NCBI GenBank assembly: GCA_045539315.1
Contig: JAZQFC010000041.1
Span: forward strand, 4,189-68,188
Direction of reading: 5' to 3'
Origin: RUG11462 sp045539315
GTDB lineage: Bacteria > Bacillota > Clostridia > Oscillospirales > Acutalibacteraceae
Length of the DNA: 64,000 bases
Made by a program: the position numbers and the translations under genes. The stretch's first letter is position 1. Every line of letters begins with the position of its first letter. Shown one piece after another: positions 41,177-49,417 of this stretch. The notes below the pieces were generated by a model. That model was not told the DNA's origin, did not search any database, and worked only from the letters and a program-made list of their open reading frames with translations.

Positions 41177-43245
41177 TGGCAAGAAGACTAAAACAGTTTG
41201 TTTTTGACTCTTTTGATGGTGGTATCAACCATAGAGAACTTATCAGTGAAATCAAGAAAAATGAGATGTATAATTGCGTTAATATGCAATACAAAGGTGG
41301 TAGGCTGACTACTAGAGAAGGTATTGCAACTAAAAACACAATTGCCATTGATAATGCTTATGACATATCGCCAATAGGTTCAGTTACATATACCGATGAA
41401 TATGGTTATAAACTGTTTTTGCTTACAAAAACCGATGATATTGGCATTTACATTGATTTATTGGTTGTAAAATCTGATTTTACTTACAAAAAAATCACTC
41501 TTGCCGAATATTTTAATGATGATTACGAATGTGTTTTAAAACACGCAAACGCAATTTCTTTTTCCGGTAAAGAAACTCTGCTTAACGGTTGTTATATTGT
41601 TTTGAGCATTTATGATGAAAATGAAGATATAATTGAAAAAAATATTATAGAATTAAATTCACAATTTTCATCTTTACGCGTGCTTAATCCTTCTGATATT
41701 TATGCGCCTTTGATAAGTTTTAACGGTAAAGGCGATTCTTACACCGACCTGCCTGTTTCAAAAAGAACTTTTCCAAACCCTAAACGACTTGAAGATTTTA
41801 ACCTAATTTCTTCTGCTTTCAGGGCTTCTTTTACAACAGACGGTGTTTCTCACACATTTTCATTGCCTGCAAAAAATCTTTCTAATAAATTTGGCGAAGT
41901 AATAGATATTACATACACCGATTTTATGGGCACGAAATACAACTGGAAGATTTACGAATCGCAAACAACTTCAGAGAAAATCAGCATTGGCGAAGATCAT
42001 TATTACTGCGTTGTTAACAGAGCGGCAGGAAAAATTATGACTTATACTAATGATGGCGCTTTTCCTTTGCCTATGAGCGAAGGTGGCTACAACAACTTTG
42101 TCGTTACTGCTTATAAACAACCTGAAAATGATTATCTTTTCAGAATGAATATTTGCGAGGCAATAAATTCAAGAGTTTTTGTTTGCGGCTATAAACAAAA
42201 AGGAAATGTTGTTTATTTTTCAAAGCAGGATAACCCTTTGTATTTTCCATCATCTAACTATGCTTATTTTGGCGATAAAACAAGTAATATTGTTGCGCTA
42301 AAACAACAAAACGACAGACTTGTTGTATTTAAGTCAAATCAGGTGGGTGTTTGTTCGTCTATTATCTATTCAAAATACGATGTAAATGGTATTTTTAATG
42401 GGCGAACAACCTCTGCCTCTGCGCTAGAGCGAATGGATATTAAAACTATAAAATCAGGATTAGGTTGTTTGCATACTCAAACTATTTTAAACTGCGCTAA
42501 TAGACTTGTATTTTTAGGTTCTGACAACAGAATTTATACCATTACAAGCACAAGTAACTATATGCACAGGTTTTATAGAATTTCTGATAAAATCGAGGCA
42601 GATATTTTCGGAAATGATTTTGATAATGCTTTTGCAGTTGATTACGATGGAAATTATATGCTTTTTACAGATAGCAAAAGTTATTTGTTTGATTATAATT
42701 CTTCTGCGTTTCTTTCTGCTTCTTCTACAAGTGGCAACCGAAATTCAAAAGATAATATTGCCTGGTTTTATTTTGAATATGCTCTTGGCGAAGCAAAGCC
42801 TTTTATGGCAATGAATTTTAATGGTGTGCCGATTATAATTGCAAATATTGAGTCTAATACAAGCGAACAAAAGATGGCTTTATATACTTTTTATGGCGAT
42901 AAAGACTACAAGGCGCTTTCTGAATCAACATTTATGATGGTTGATATTCCTTGTGAGTTTACAACTGCTGCAAGTGAATTTAAAAAAGATGAGCCTAAAA
43001 AAATCGTGGGTGTTGAGATAACATTTTTAAATGAAAACTTTATACCTGAAATTCCTATTTCAATTTCATATCTAAATGAAAACAAGGTTGTGAAAGTTTC
43101 TGAATTTACACCATTTGATACTTCTAAAAAAGAAGTTATAATCAAAAAAACGCCGTGTATTTTCGGCGTTAAACATTTTGGTATGAAGTTTGAAAGATTA
43201 AGTTCTTTCGGCATTAAACAAATCAAAATAATTTATAAATCATAA
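41176..43245 (+). CDS. Tail nozzle/stopper-like protein of the capsid island
   Basis: 689 residues, beta-rich. Opening FDSFDGGINHRELISEIKKN then NMQYKGGRLTTREG has the same pattern as 7469..9850; later YKQKGNVVYFSKQDNPLYFP and NRLVFLGSDNRIYTIT also match. One frame, no damage. It is the last gene shared by the two modules. A propeller fold under the portal is the likely structure. Start ATG within the adaptor stop (ATAATGG). Confidence 0.6.
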   Translation: MARRLKQFVFDSFDGGINHRELISEIKKNEMYNCVNMQYKGGRLTTREGIATKNTIAIDNAYDISPIGSVTYTDEYGYKLFLLTKTDDIGIYIDLLVVKSDFTYKKITLAEYFNDDYECVLKHANAISFSGKETLLNGCYIVLSIYDENEDIIEKNIIELNSQFSSLRVLNPSDIYAPLISFNGKGDSYTDLPVSKRTFPNPKRLEDFNLISSAFRASFTTDGVSHTFSLPAKNLSNKFGEVIDITYTDFMGTKYNWKIYESQTTSEKISIGEDHYYCVVNRAAGKIMTYTNDGAFPLPMSEGGYNNFVVTAYKQPENDYLFRMNICEAINSRVFVCGYKQKGNVVYFSKQDNPLYFPSSNYAYFGDKTSNIVALKQQNDRLVVFKSNQVGVCSSIIYSKYDVNGIFNGRTTSASALERMDIKTIKSGLGCLHTQTILNCANRLVFLGSDNRIYTITSTSNYMHRFYRISDKIEADIFGNDFDNAFAVDYDGNYMLFTDSKSYLFDYNSSAFLSASSTSGNRNSKDNIAWFYFEYALGEAKPFMAMNFNGVPIIIANIESNTSEQKMALYTFYGDKDYKALSESTFMMVDIPCEFTTAASEFKKDEPKKIVGVEITFLNENFIPEIPISISYLNENKVVKVSEFTPFDTSKKEVIIKKTPCIFGVKHFGMKFERLSSFGIKQIKIIYKS

Positions 43246-43257
43246 AGGAGTGAATGT

Positions 43258-43560
43258 GTGATATACTTTGATATTTTTGAAAAAGATAGGCGTATTTTTT
43301 TAAGACTTGATGTTACAGATATTTTTAGCAAGAAGAACAAAGCAAAATATAAACTTGAGGTAAAATACAAAGATAAAACTATGCAAAGAATCAATAACTA
43401 TTCCCTATTTGAATTTGATGAAAATGATGAATATTTATTTTTTGCTGTATTTGATATAACCGATATTAACTTTGAACTTTTAGAAAAAGTATTGCTGATT
43501 CAATATAAAAAACACACGCTTTGTAAAAATGAAACTGTTTATCACACATTCTCTATTTAA
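43258..43560 (+). CDS. Small protein of unknown function in the capsid island
   Basis: 100 residues, GTG start after AAAGGAGTG. Acidic and aromatic-rich (FDIFEKDRRIFLRLDVTDIF, FEFDENDEYLFFAVFDITDI), probably a small beta barrel, possibly a tail or baseplate accessory. No counterpart in the visible part of the prophage. Function unknown. Confidence 0.55.
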   Translation: MIYFDIFEKDRRIFLRLDVTDIFSKKNKAKYKLEVKYKDKTMQRINNYSLFEFDENDEYLFFAVFDITDINFELLEKVLLIQYKKHTLCKNETVYHTFSI

Positions 43561-43572
43561 GGAGGAGATAAA

Positions 43573-44295
43573 GTGGTTAAAAAAACTGCAAGCGGGCTTG
43601 TGAAATATGCAAAGGCACAACTTGGAAAACCTTATTGGTACGGCACTTTTGGGCAGTTATCAACAACGGCTTTATATTATCAAAAGAAATCGCAGTATCC
43701 TTCATTTTACGCTGCAAATGATTTTTCAAGTCAGTTAGGTGTTAAAGTTCACGACTGCATTGGTCTTATAAAAGGTTATATCTGGAGCAAAAACAAATCC
43801 GACCCAAACCCAAGATATGTTTCAAACAACTGCCCCGATATTAATGAAGAAATGATGTATAATAACGCGCTCGAAAAAGGCGATATTTCTACTATGCCTG
43901 ATATACCCGGTATCTGCGTTTTATTTAAAGGTCATATCGGCGTTTATATTGGAAATGGCGAAGTTATTGAGGCGCGTGGTCACGCATATGGAGTTGTTAA
44001 AACAAAATTAGCCGGCAGAGGTTGGACTAAATGGTGTAAATGTCCATACATTGAATATAACACCAAAAAGGCTAAAACAACTAAAAAACGCTATGTAAAA
44101 GTTAACACAAACGGCTCGGTTTTGAATTGCAGAAAATCTGCAAGTATTTATAGCGAGATTTTAGGAACTTTTGAAAATGGCAGACGTTTGAAAATTGTTA
44201 AGAAAAACAAAGAGTGGTACAAAGTTAAAGGAAAGGCTTTAAGCGGCAAAACTATTATCGGTTTTTGCAACAAGCAATGGCTGAAAGAGATTTAA
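43573..44295 (+). CDS. Endolysin: NlpC/P60-type peptidase with SH3 domain
   Basis: 240 residues, GTG start after AAGGAGGAG. N-terminal cysteine peptidase: C62 in VHDCIGLIKGY and H121 in KGHIGVYIGNG; it cuts peptidoglycan stem peptides. After a KKAKTTKKR linker, an SH3-type wall-binding domain (NTNGSVLNCRKSASIYSEIL to NKQWLKEI). No signal peptide, so it needs the holins that follow. All active-site residues are intact, so the island keeps a working lysis gene. Confidence 0.85.
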   Translation: MVKKTASGLVKYAKAQLGKPYWYGTFGQLSTTALYYQKKSQYPSFYAANDFSSQLGVKVHDCIGLIKGYIWSKNKSDPNPRYVSNNCPDINEEMMYNNALEKGDISTMPDIPGICVLFKGHIGVYIGNGEVIEARGHAYGVVKTKLAGRGWTKWCKCPYIEYNTKKAKTTKKRYVKVNTNGSVLNCRKSASIYSEILGTFENGRRLKIVKKNKEWYKVKGKALSGKTIIGFCNKQWLKEI

Positions 44296-44296
44296 A

Positions 44297-44515
44297 ATGA
44301 ATGAAATTTTCATTGCTATTATTTCTTTTTTAGGCACTCTTTTAGGTACTTTTGGTGGTATTCTGACGAGCGCAAAACTTACTAATTACAGACTTTTAGA
44401 ACTTGAAAAACGAGTTGAAAAGCACAATAGTTTTATCACTCGAATTCCTGTTATTGAAGAACAAATTAAAGTTTCAAATCACAGAATTACAGACCTTGAA
44501 GGGAAGGTGAAATAA
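44297..44515 (+). CDS. XhlA-like haemolysin/holin accessory protein
   Basis: 72 residues: N-terminal membrane helix (IFIAIISFLGTLLGTFGGIL) and a charged coiled coil (LLELEKRVEKHNSFITRIPV). This is inverted relative to classic XhlA but is a common clostridial phage lysis accessory. One base after the endolysin stop; followed at once by the holin. Confidence 0.6.
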   Translation: MNEIFIAIISFLGTLLGTFGGILTSAKLTNYRLLELEKRVEKHNSFITRIPVIEEQIKVSNHRITDLEGKVK

Positions 44516-44516
44516 T

Positions 44517-44699
44517 ATGCAAAACAGACTTAAATCCCCTGCTCTTTGGACTGCAATTGCGGCGCTTATTATCTTTTGTGTTAAAGAATTTATTGGCGTT
44601 GATATTAGCGATACTATTAACGGTTTTTTAAATGTTTTGTTGCCGGTTTTAGTAGGCTTCGGCATTGTAAACAATCCTTGCAATAAAAACACATTATAA
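44517..44699 (+). CDS. Phage holin (phiLC3-like)
   Basis: 60 residues: LKSPALWTAIAALIIFCVKE first membrane helix, a turn, second helix (LNVLLPVLVGFGIV) and the NNPCNKNTL end that resembles the NNPTDK ending of phiLC3-type holins. Makes the membrane lesion that releases the endolysin. ATG after GGGAAGGTG. Last gene of the island. Confidence 0.75.
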   Translation: MQNRLKSPALWTAIAALIIFCVKEFIGVDISDTINGFLNVLLPVLVGFGIVNNPCNKNTL

Positions 44700-44700
44700 A

Positions 44701-44730
44701 ACAAAAAAGCACCCATCTGGGTGCTTTTTA
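44701..44730. terminator. Bidirectional terminator between island and GH30 gene
   Basis: AGCACCCA (44708-44715) pairs with TGGGTGCT with a 3-base loop; T run on the plus side and A run (T on minus) on the other side. Serves both convergent genes. Confidence 0.85.
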
Positions 44731-46053
44731 TTATTTTTCTATTACAACTGTTGTGATAGACTTTGGTGCGAGTTTGATTTTTGCGCTATGGTCTTCAAAT
44801 CTTAAATTGCAGTCTCTTTCTCTTTGCTCGTTGCTTACAATTACCACAACTGTTTCACCTGTTGTATTCTGCGCCGCAGTAACTTTTATATTTGAAGAAC
44901 AAGTAGAAGTGCCGAGCCTTACAGCGTCTGGCTTTATAAACGAACTTATATGTTTTAATGCATAGTAATGCTCTTGAATTTCTATCTTGTCAGTCTTCTC
45001 ATCATAAAGCACAACTGCATTACAACCGCCTTTTCTCCAATGGAATGGACCGCCTTGTTTATCAAGAACAAGGTTCCAGTCGCAAGAAGCATTCATAAAG
45101 TTATTAAGATTACCTACAATATCATTTGCATATGAAAGCGCTAAACTCCAACCTGTATGATGAATACCACCACAAAATTCTGTTGCCATTAAATATTTAT
45201 CAGGCAATAAATTATGCGCATATTTTAAATTATCAAAATGTTCGCCTGAATACCAATGGAAACCTATACCATCAATGCAGTCTGCCGCGCCTTCGGTTTT
45301 TGCAATTGCTCTTGCATAATCATAAACGTGCTCTTTGTTATGGTCCCAAACCAAAATTTTAACATCTAAATTTTTAGCCTTAATTGCAGGGTATAAATAA
45401 TCTCTTGCAAAAGCAATTTCTTCATCAATAGTATAAACGCAAGACTCCCAAGTTTGTGTTGCCATTGGCTCATTTTGAACTGTTATATGAGTAATATTAA
45501 CACCGTTTTCTCGATACTCCTCAATAAACTTAACCAAATATTCTGCCCAAAGACTAAAATATTCAGGTTTTAGTTTACCACCATTATTTCTAGCATTAGT
45601 ATCTTTCATAAAAGCAGGCGGGCTCCAAGGTGAGCAAAGCATATTTATTCCGCCAGCCACTTTTGCGGCATCTTTAATCATTGGAATAATCTCTAATTTA
45701 TCATGTGAAATATCAAAAGTTTCAAGAGTGGTATCATTTTCTTTGATATAAGTGTAATCTTCTCTCGCAAAGTCGCTTGAGTTAATACAGCAACGGCCCA
45801 AAGTATAGCCTAAACCTTTGTCTTGTGAAAAAAGAAGTTTTAAAAATTCCTTTTTAGTTTTATTGCTCATTTTATCATAGTTAGCGGCACTTGCGTCTGT
45901 AAAAGCGCCACCAAAACCTGAAATCTTTTGAAATTTTAAATCAGAATATACATTTAAAACGCTGAATTCTGCAGTTGGGTCATATTTAAATTTAATATTT
46001 GCTCCCTTTTTAAATCTGACATTTTCATCACTAAAATAAACTTTTGCTTTCAT
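44731..46053 (-). CDS. Glycoside hydrolase family 30 (glucosylceramidase-like)
   Basis: 440 residues from ATG at 46053 after a GAGG site; a longer frame exists upstream but lacks a ribosome site. Retaining glycosidase with catalytic acid/base in QNEPMATQTWESC and nucleophile in MATEFCGGIHHTG; IDGIGFHWYSG and the opening KISGFGGAFTDASA are GH30 signatures. The C-terminal small beta domain (from about 360) is present. No signal peptide, so the substrate is taken up first; likely beta-glucosides or beta-1,6-glucan fragments, which fits the GH3 enzyme at 61662. Confidence 0.9.
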   Translation of the reverse strand: MKAKVYFSDENVRFKKGANIKFKYDPTAEFSVLNVYSDLKFQKISGFGGAFTDASAANYDKMSNKTKKEFLKLLFSQDKGLGYTLGRCCINSSDFAREDYTYIKENDTTLETFDISHDKLEIIPMIKDAAKVAGGINMLCSPWSPPAFMKDTNARNNGGKLKPEYFSLWAEYLVKFIEEYRENGVNITHITVQNEPMATQTWESCVYTIDEEIAFARDYLYPAIKAKNLDVKILVWDHNKEHVYDYARAIAKTEGAADCIDGIGFHWYSGEHFDNLKYAHNLLPDKYLMATEFCGGIHHTGWSLALSYANDIVGNLNNFMNASCDWNLVLDKQGGPFHWRKGGCNAVVLYDEKTDKIEIQEHYYALKHISSFIKPDAVRLGTSTCSSNIKVTAAQNTTGETVVVIVSNEQRERDCNLRFEDHSAKIKLAPKSITTVVIEK

Positions 46054-46086
46054 TATATTTGCCTCGCTTTTTCTTTGTTTGACATT

Positions 46087-46115
46087 AATATAACACACAA
46101 ATTTTGTTTATTCAA
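46087..46115 (-). promoter_or_regulatory. GH30 gene promoter
   Basis: Minus-strand TTGAAT (46110-46115), 17 bases, TATATT (46087-46092), 33 bases before the start. No operator obvious. Confidence 0.6.
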
Positions 46116-46261
46116 CTTTAAAATACAACAATTTTAAATTTCGGCATTTTACACTAAACAACGACTAAAAGGTTGTTATTATGCTTTAAATTGCGTTTTG
46201 ATTTCGTTAATATGCACAAATTTCGCTTTAAAAATTTTGTTAAATTTTTTCACATTTAATA

Positions 46262-46290
46262 TTGTAATATTTGGTAATTTATGGTAAAAT
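46262..46290 (+). promoter_or_regulatory. spo0A promoter candidate
   Basis: TTGTAA (46262-46267), 17 bases, TAAAAT (46285-46290). Three ATGGTAA/TTGGTAA repeats overlap it. No TGTCGAA 0A-box seen. Confidence 0.5.
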
Positions 46291-46322
46291 ATGGTAAGAA
46301 AAATAAATCGGAGGCAGAAATC

Positions 46323-47099
46323 ATGCAGAAAAGATTAAAAGTTATGATTGCTGAAAACTCGACAGAGTTTTCAAAGGAATGTGAAAAGGTGCTAACATCT
46401 TACGGAATGGATGTTGTGCTTACAGAAAAAGACGGAAACAAACTTGTTTCTATGATGAATTTACAAAAACCTGATGTTATTTTGGCAGATGTATTTATGC
46501 CGCATTGCGATATGATAGGTGTTTTGGATATGGTTAACAAAATGCAACCAGGCGCAAAACCTGTTGTATTTGCAATGTGCAGTTTTGATAATCCCCTTTT
46601 AGAATCTCAAACATTAGAGCGAGGCGCGGCTTATTATTTTATAAAACCATTTTCGGTTGATATGCTTGCTAAAAGAATTGTGCAGTTTACAGGTTTTCAT
46701 AGCACTTCTCTTCCTACTGACATTGCTACACCTGTTAACTACAACGAACTTGAAATTATGATAACTGATATTATTCATCAAATTGGCGTACCCGCGCATA
46801 TTAAAGGTTATCATTATTTACGCGAGGCAATTATGCTTTCGGTTAATAATCCTGACATTATTAATTCTATTACAAAAGAATTGTACCCTACCGTTGCTAA
46901 AAAGTTTAAAACAACCTCTTCTAGAGTTGAACGTGCCATAAGACACGGAATAGAAGTTGCTTGGGACAGAGGCAATGTTGATGTGCTTAACTCTTATTTT
47001 GGATATACGATACATATTGGCAGAGGCAAACCAACAAACTCTGAATTTATTGCTATGATAGCCGATAAATTAAGACTTAAAATGAAATTAACAGCATAA
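46323..47099 (+). CDS. spo0A: Sporulation response regulator Spo0A with atypical receiver
   Basis: 258 residues from ATG at 46323, eight bases after GGAGG. Receiver domain (1-120) with phosphoacceptor D56 (ILADVFMP), same number as in Bacillus, and K in YFIKPF. The effector domain has the diagnostic DIIHQIGVPAHIKGYHYLREAI and KKFKTTSSRVERAIRHGIEVAWDRG. Odd points: the acidic pocket reads AENS instead of ADDN, and the switch position reads MCSF instead of LTAF. It may be activated differently or weakly. Master regulator of sporulation in Firmicutes. Confidence 0.93.
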   Translation: MQKRLKVMIAENSTEFSKECEKVLTSYGMDVVLTEKDGNKLVSMMNLQKPDVILADVFMPHCDMIGVLDMVNKMQPGAKPVVFAMCSFDNPLLESQTLERGAAYYFIKPFSVDMLAKRIVQFTGFHSTSLPTDIATPVNYNELEIMITDIIHQIGVPAHIKGYHYLREAIMLSVNNPDIINSITKELYPTVAKKFKTTSSRVERAIRHGIEVAWDRGNVDVLNSYFGYTIHIGRGKPTNSEFIAMIADKLRLKMKLTA

Positions 47100-47141
47100 T
47101 GCGGGGCTCACACCTTAAAAAATCTTGGTGTGTTAAACAAC

Positions 47142-47174
47142 AAAAACCTCTTACCTTAATTGGTAACAGGTTTT
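47142..47174. repeat. 33-bp terminator repeat, copy 1
   Basis: Hairpin-forming AACCTCTTACC...GGTAACAGGTT with flanking A and T runs, one mismatch from the copy at 47495-47527. Ends the HTH gene and probably spo0A; a separate CACACC/GGTGTG hairpin lies at 47109-47132. Confidence 0.75.
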
Positions 47175-47178
47175 GCTA

Positions 47179-47379
47179 TTAATCTTTTGTATAAATCAAA
47201 ACATCTTCAACATTGCACTCTAAAATATTACATAAATCATTTAGCGTTACTGTTGTAATAGGTTTATTATGCTTTAATCTATCAAGCAGACTTCTACTCA
47301 AATTATATTGATTAACCAATTTATATGTTGAAATGTTCTTTTTCTTTATTGTATCAAAAAAAGGTTTATAAGAAATCAT
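47179..47379 (-). CDS. Small XRE-type HTH regulator
   Basis: 66 residues from ATG at 47379 (an ATG one codon earlier is equally close to AGGAG). HTH: STYKLVNQYNLSRSLLDRLK, then the TTVTLNDLCNILECNVEDVL helix found in small YozG/Cro-type regulators. Divergent from a small RNA promoter whose -35 box overlaps the palindrome GACAATTGTC, the likely binding site and also part of its own promoter. Flanked by near-identical terminators. Confidence 0.75.
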   Translation of the reverse strand: MISYKPFFDTIKKKNISTYKLVNQYNLSRSLLDRLKHNKPITTVTLNDLCNILECNVEDVLIYTKD

Positions 47380-47397
47380 CATTACCACTCCTTAATA

Positions 47398-47450
47398 CAA
47401 TAATATTTTATGCTCATCCTATTGACAATTGTCGATATATAGAGTATAAT
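47398..47450. promoter_or_regulatory. Divergent overlapping promoters sharing a palindromic operator
   Basis: Rightward: TTGACA (47422-47427), 17 bases, TATAAT (47445-47450), perfect consensus. Leftward, for the HTH gene: TTGTCA read from the complement of TGACAA (47423-47428), 17 bases, TATTAT. The palindrome GACAATTGTC (47424-47433) lies across both -35 boxes, so one bound protein would control both. Confidence 0.75.
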
Positions 47451-47456
47451 TATTAT

Positions 47457-47530
47457 GCTGATAAATTTTTTTATCAGTTGCTACCACACAAACAAAAAAC
47501 CTCTTACCTTAATTGGTAAGAGGTTTTACT
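47457..47530 (+). ncRNA. Candidate small RNA of about 75 nt
   Basis: A full-consensus promoter is followed by a hairpin CTGATAA/TTATCAG (47458-47477), an unpaired C/A-rich stretch and a perfect terminator (47495-47527) with no ORF between. That is promoter to terminator in under 80 bases. Divergent from an HTH regulator gene. Target unknown; the ACCACACAAAC segment could be a pairing site. Confidence 0.55.
47495..47527. repeat. 33-bp terminator repeat, copy 2 (small RNA and rplA terminator)
   Basis: Perfect AACCTCTTACC/GGTAAGAGGTT stem with 6-base loop and A/T runs on both sides. Works for the rightward small RNA and the leftward rplA operon. Confidence 0.8.
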
Positions 47531-47555
47531 TTTGCATTATTTACTTGGGTTACTA

Positions 47556-48248
47556 TTACATAAGTTTTGATGGATTAATTTTAACACCAGGACCCATTGT
47601 AGTAGCAACAACGCAAGATTTGATGTACTGACCTTTAGCACTTTCTGGTTTTGCTTTGATAACAGCATCAAGCAATGCATCAAAGTTTTCTTGAATCTTT
47701 TCTGCACCGAAAGATACTTTGCCGATAGGACAGTGAATGATGTTAGTTTTATCAAGACGATACTCGATTTTACCTGCTTTTGCTTCTTCAACAGCTTTTG
47801 CAACATCCATAGTTACAGTACCTGCTTTTGGAGAAGGCATAAGACCACGAGGACCGAGAACTTTACCTAAACGACCGATAGTACCCATCATATCAGGTGT
47901 AGCAATAACTACATCGAAGTCCATCCAGCCTTCATTCATAATTTTTGCTACTGTATCAGCATCACCAAGGTAGTCTGCGCCTGCTTCTTTAGCAGCGTCA
48001 ACTTTTTCACCTTTAGCGAAAACTAAAACTCTAACGTCTTTACCTGTACCGTTTGGTAAGATTACAGCGCCTCTTACTTGTTGGTCAGCATGTCTTGAGT
48101 CAACGCCCAAACGAACGTGAACTTCAACTGTTTCATCAAATTTTGCAGTTTTTGTTTCAACTGCAAGTGCAATAGCCTCGTTTGTGTCATACAATTTAGC
48201 AGACTCGATTTTCTTTGCACTATCTACATATTTTTTGCCGTGTTTCAT
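47556..48248 (-). CDS. rplA: Ribosomal protein L1
   Basis: 230 residues. Forms the mobile L1 stalk that moves deacylated tRNA and can repress its own operon. Seen: MKHGKKYVDSAKKIE, EVHVRLGVDSRHADQQVRG, the signature MGTIGRLGKVLGPRGLMPSPKAGTV (in part) and a C-terminal TTMGPGVKINPSKL. Last gene of the rpmG-secE-nusG-rplK-rplA operon; rplJ-rplL do not follow here, unlike in many Firmicutes. Confidence 0.98.
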   Translation of the reverse strand: MKHGKKYVDSAKKIESAKLYDTNEAIALAVETKTAKFDETVEVHVRLGVDSRHADQQVRGAVILPNGTGKDVRVLVFAKGEKVDAAKEAGADYLGDADTVAKIMNEGWMDFDVVIATPDMMGTIGRLGKVLGPRGLMPSPKAGTVTMDVAKAVEEAKAGKIEYRLDKTNIIHCPIGKVSFGAEKIQENFDALLDAVIKAKPESAKGQYIKSCVVATTMGPGVKINPSKLM

Positions 48249-48306
48249 TGATTATTTTCCTCCCTATAGAGTGGTATTTGCGGATTTTTCCTCCCACCCG
48301 GGAACA

Positions 48307-48732
48307 TTAATCGACAACTTCAATGCCCATGCTTCTTGCTGTACCTGCAATCATTGAACAAGCTGTTTCAATGTTTGAGGCATTCAAGTCAGGCATTTTC
48401 TGCTCTGCGATTTTTTTAATCTGCTCTCCGGTAATTTTTGCAACTTTATCCTTATTTGGCACACCTGATGCCTTTTCGATGCCACAAGCTTTTTTAATAA
48501 GCACTGCAGCTGGTGGAGTTTTAGTTACAAATGTAAATGAATGGTCTGCATAAACAGTAATAACAACAGGAATTATGAGACCTGCGTCATTCTTTGTACG
48601 CTCATTAAATTCCTTTGTAAAAGCCATAATATTTACACCATGTTGACCTAAAGCAGGACCAACAGGTGGTGCAGGTGTAGCTTTTCCAGCAGGAATTTGA
48701 AGTTTGATATAGCCGGTAATTTTTTGAGCCAT
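48307..48732 (-). CDS. rplK: Ribosomal protein L11
   Basis: 141 residues. Part of the GTPase-associated centre and needed for the stringent response. Seen: KLQIPAGKATPAPPVGPALG, MAFTKEFNERT, FVTKTPPAAVLIKKACG and the final ARSMGIEV. ATG follows GGAGGTG. Confidence 0.98.
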   Translation of the reverse strand: MAQKITGYIKLQIPAGKATPAPPVGPALGQHGVNIMAFTKEFNERTKNDAGLIIPVVITVYADHSFTFVTKTPPAAVLIKKACGIEKASGVPNKDKVAKITGEQIKKIAEQKMPDLNASNIETACSMIAGTARSMGIEVVD

Positions 48733-48854
48733 TTCTTAGCACCTCCAAAATACGTGGTTACGGCGGAAAGAGTCATTTTCCCTTTCCTCCCACAGAGGAG
48801 TTCCCTCCTCCAGGGCATTTCGCCCATATAATATGCGGCATTACCGCAGATTAT
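48733..48854 (-). promoter_or_regulatory. nusG-rplK intergenic leader with hairpins
   Basis: 122 bases with several GC-rich hairpins on the minus strand: TGCGG/CCGCA near 48830-48845 and a GGAGGAG...CTCCTC stem near 48788-48812. GC is far above its surroundings. This is where L1-binding autoregulatory leaders of the L11 operon occur; a direct match to the L1 target was not verified. Confidence 0.45.
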
Positions 48855-49373
48855 TTAAACAAGTTCTATCTGTGTAAGCTCCAATTCAACAGGAGTTTCA
48901 CGACCGAACATAGAAAGGATAACCTTAACATAGTTTTTATCTGGTTCAATTTCATCAACAACACCGACAAACCCTTCGAGTGGTCCATCGATAATATTTA
49001 CATTATCGCCAACTTTGAAGTTTACGATAACCTCGTTGTTTTCAACGCCGAGTGCCTCTACCTCTTTATCAGATAAAGGGACAGGCGCTGTTGAAGAAGC
49101 ACCTACAAAACCGGTTACGCCTCGAATGTTACGAACGATAAACCACGATTCGTCCGTTACAATCATTTTGACAAGAACATAGCCTGGGAAAACTTTTCTC
49201 TCATACTGACGCTCTTTGCCATCTTTAACCTCTGTTACGGTTTCGGTTGGGATTTTTACTTCATAGATATAATCTTGAAGCCCACGGTTTTCTACAATTT
49301 TTTCAATTGAGTCCGCTACCTTATTTTCATAACCTGAATAAGTGTGAATTACATACCATTTAGGCTCTGACAT
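48855..49373 (-). CDS. nusG: Transcription termination/antitermination factor NusG
   Basis: 172 residues. N-terminal NGN domain (KWYVIHTYSGYENKVADSIE, VFPGYVLVKM) binds RNA polymerase; C-terminal KOW domain (GDNVNIIDGPLEGFVGVVDE) contacts ribosome or Rho. Standard length and place after secE. Confidence 0.97.
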   Translation of the reverse strand: MSEPKWYVIHTYSGYENKVADSIEKIVENRGLQDYIYEVKIPTETVTEVKDGKERQYERKVFPGYVLVKMIVTDESWFIVRNIRGVTGFVGASSTAPVPLSDKEVEALGVENNEVIVNFKVGDNVNIIDGPLEGFVGVVDEIEPDKNYVKVILSMFGRETPVELELTQIELV

Positions 49374-49417
49374 TTAAGATTCATCCCTTTCTTTAAGACT
49401 TTTTGAAATTTCATCAA

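Noticed and set aside
44701..44730. Right attachment site of the capsid island
   Set aside because: The sequence is a plain terminator; no matching direct repeat was found near 35.3-35.5 kb.
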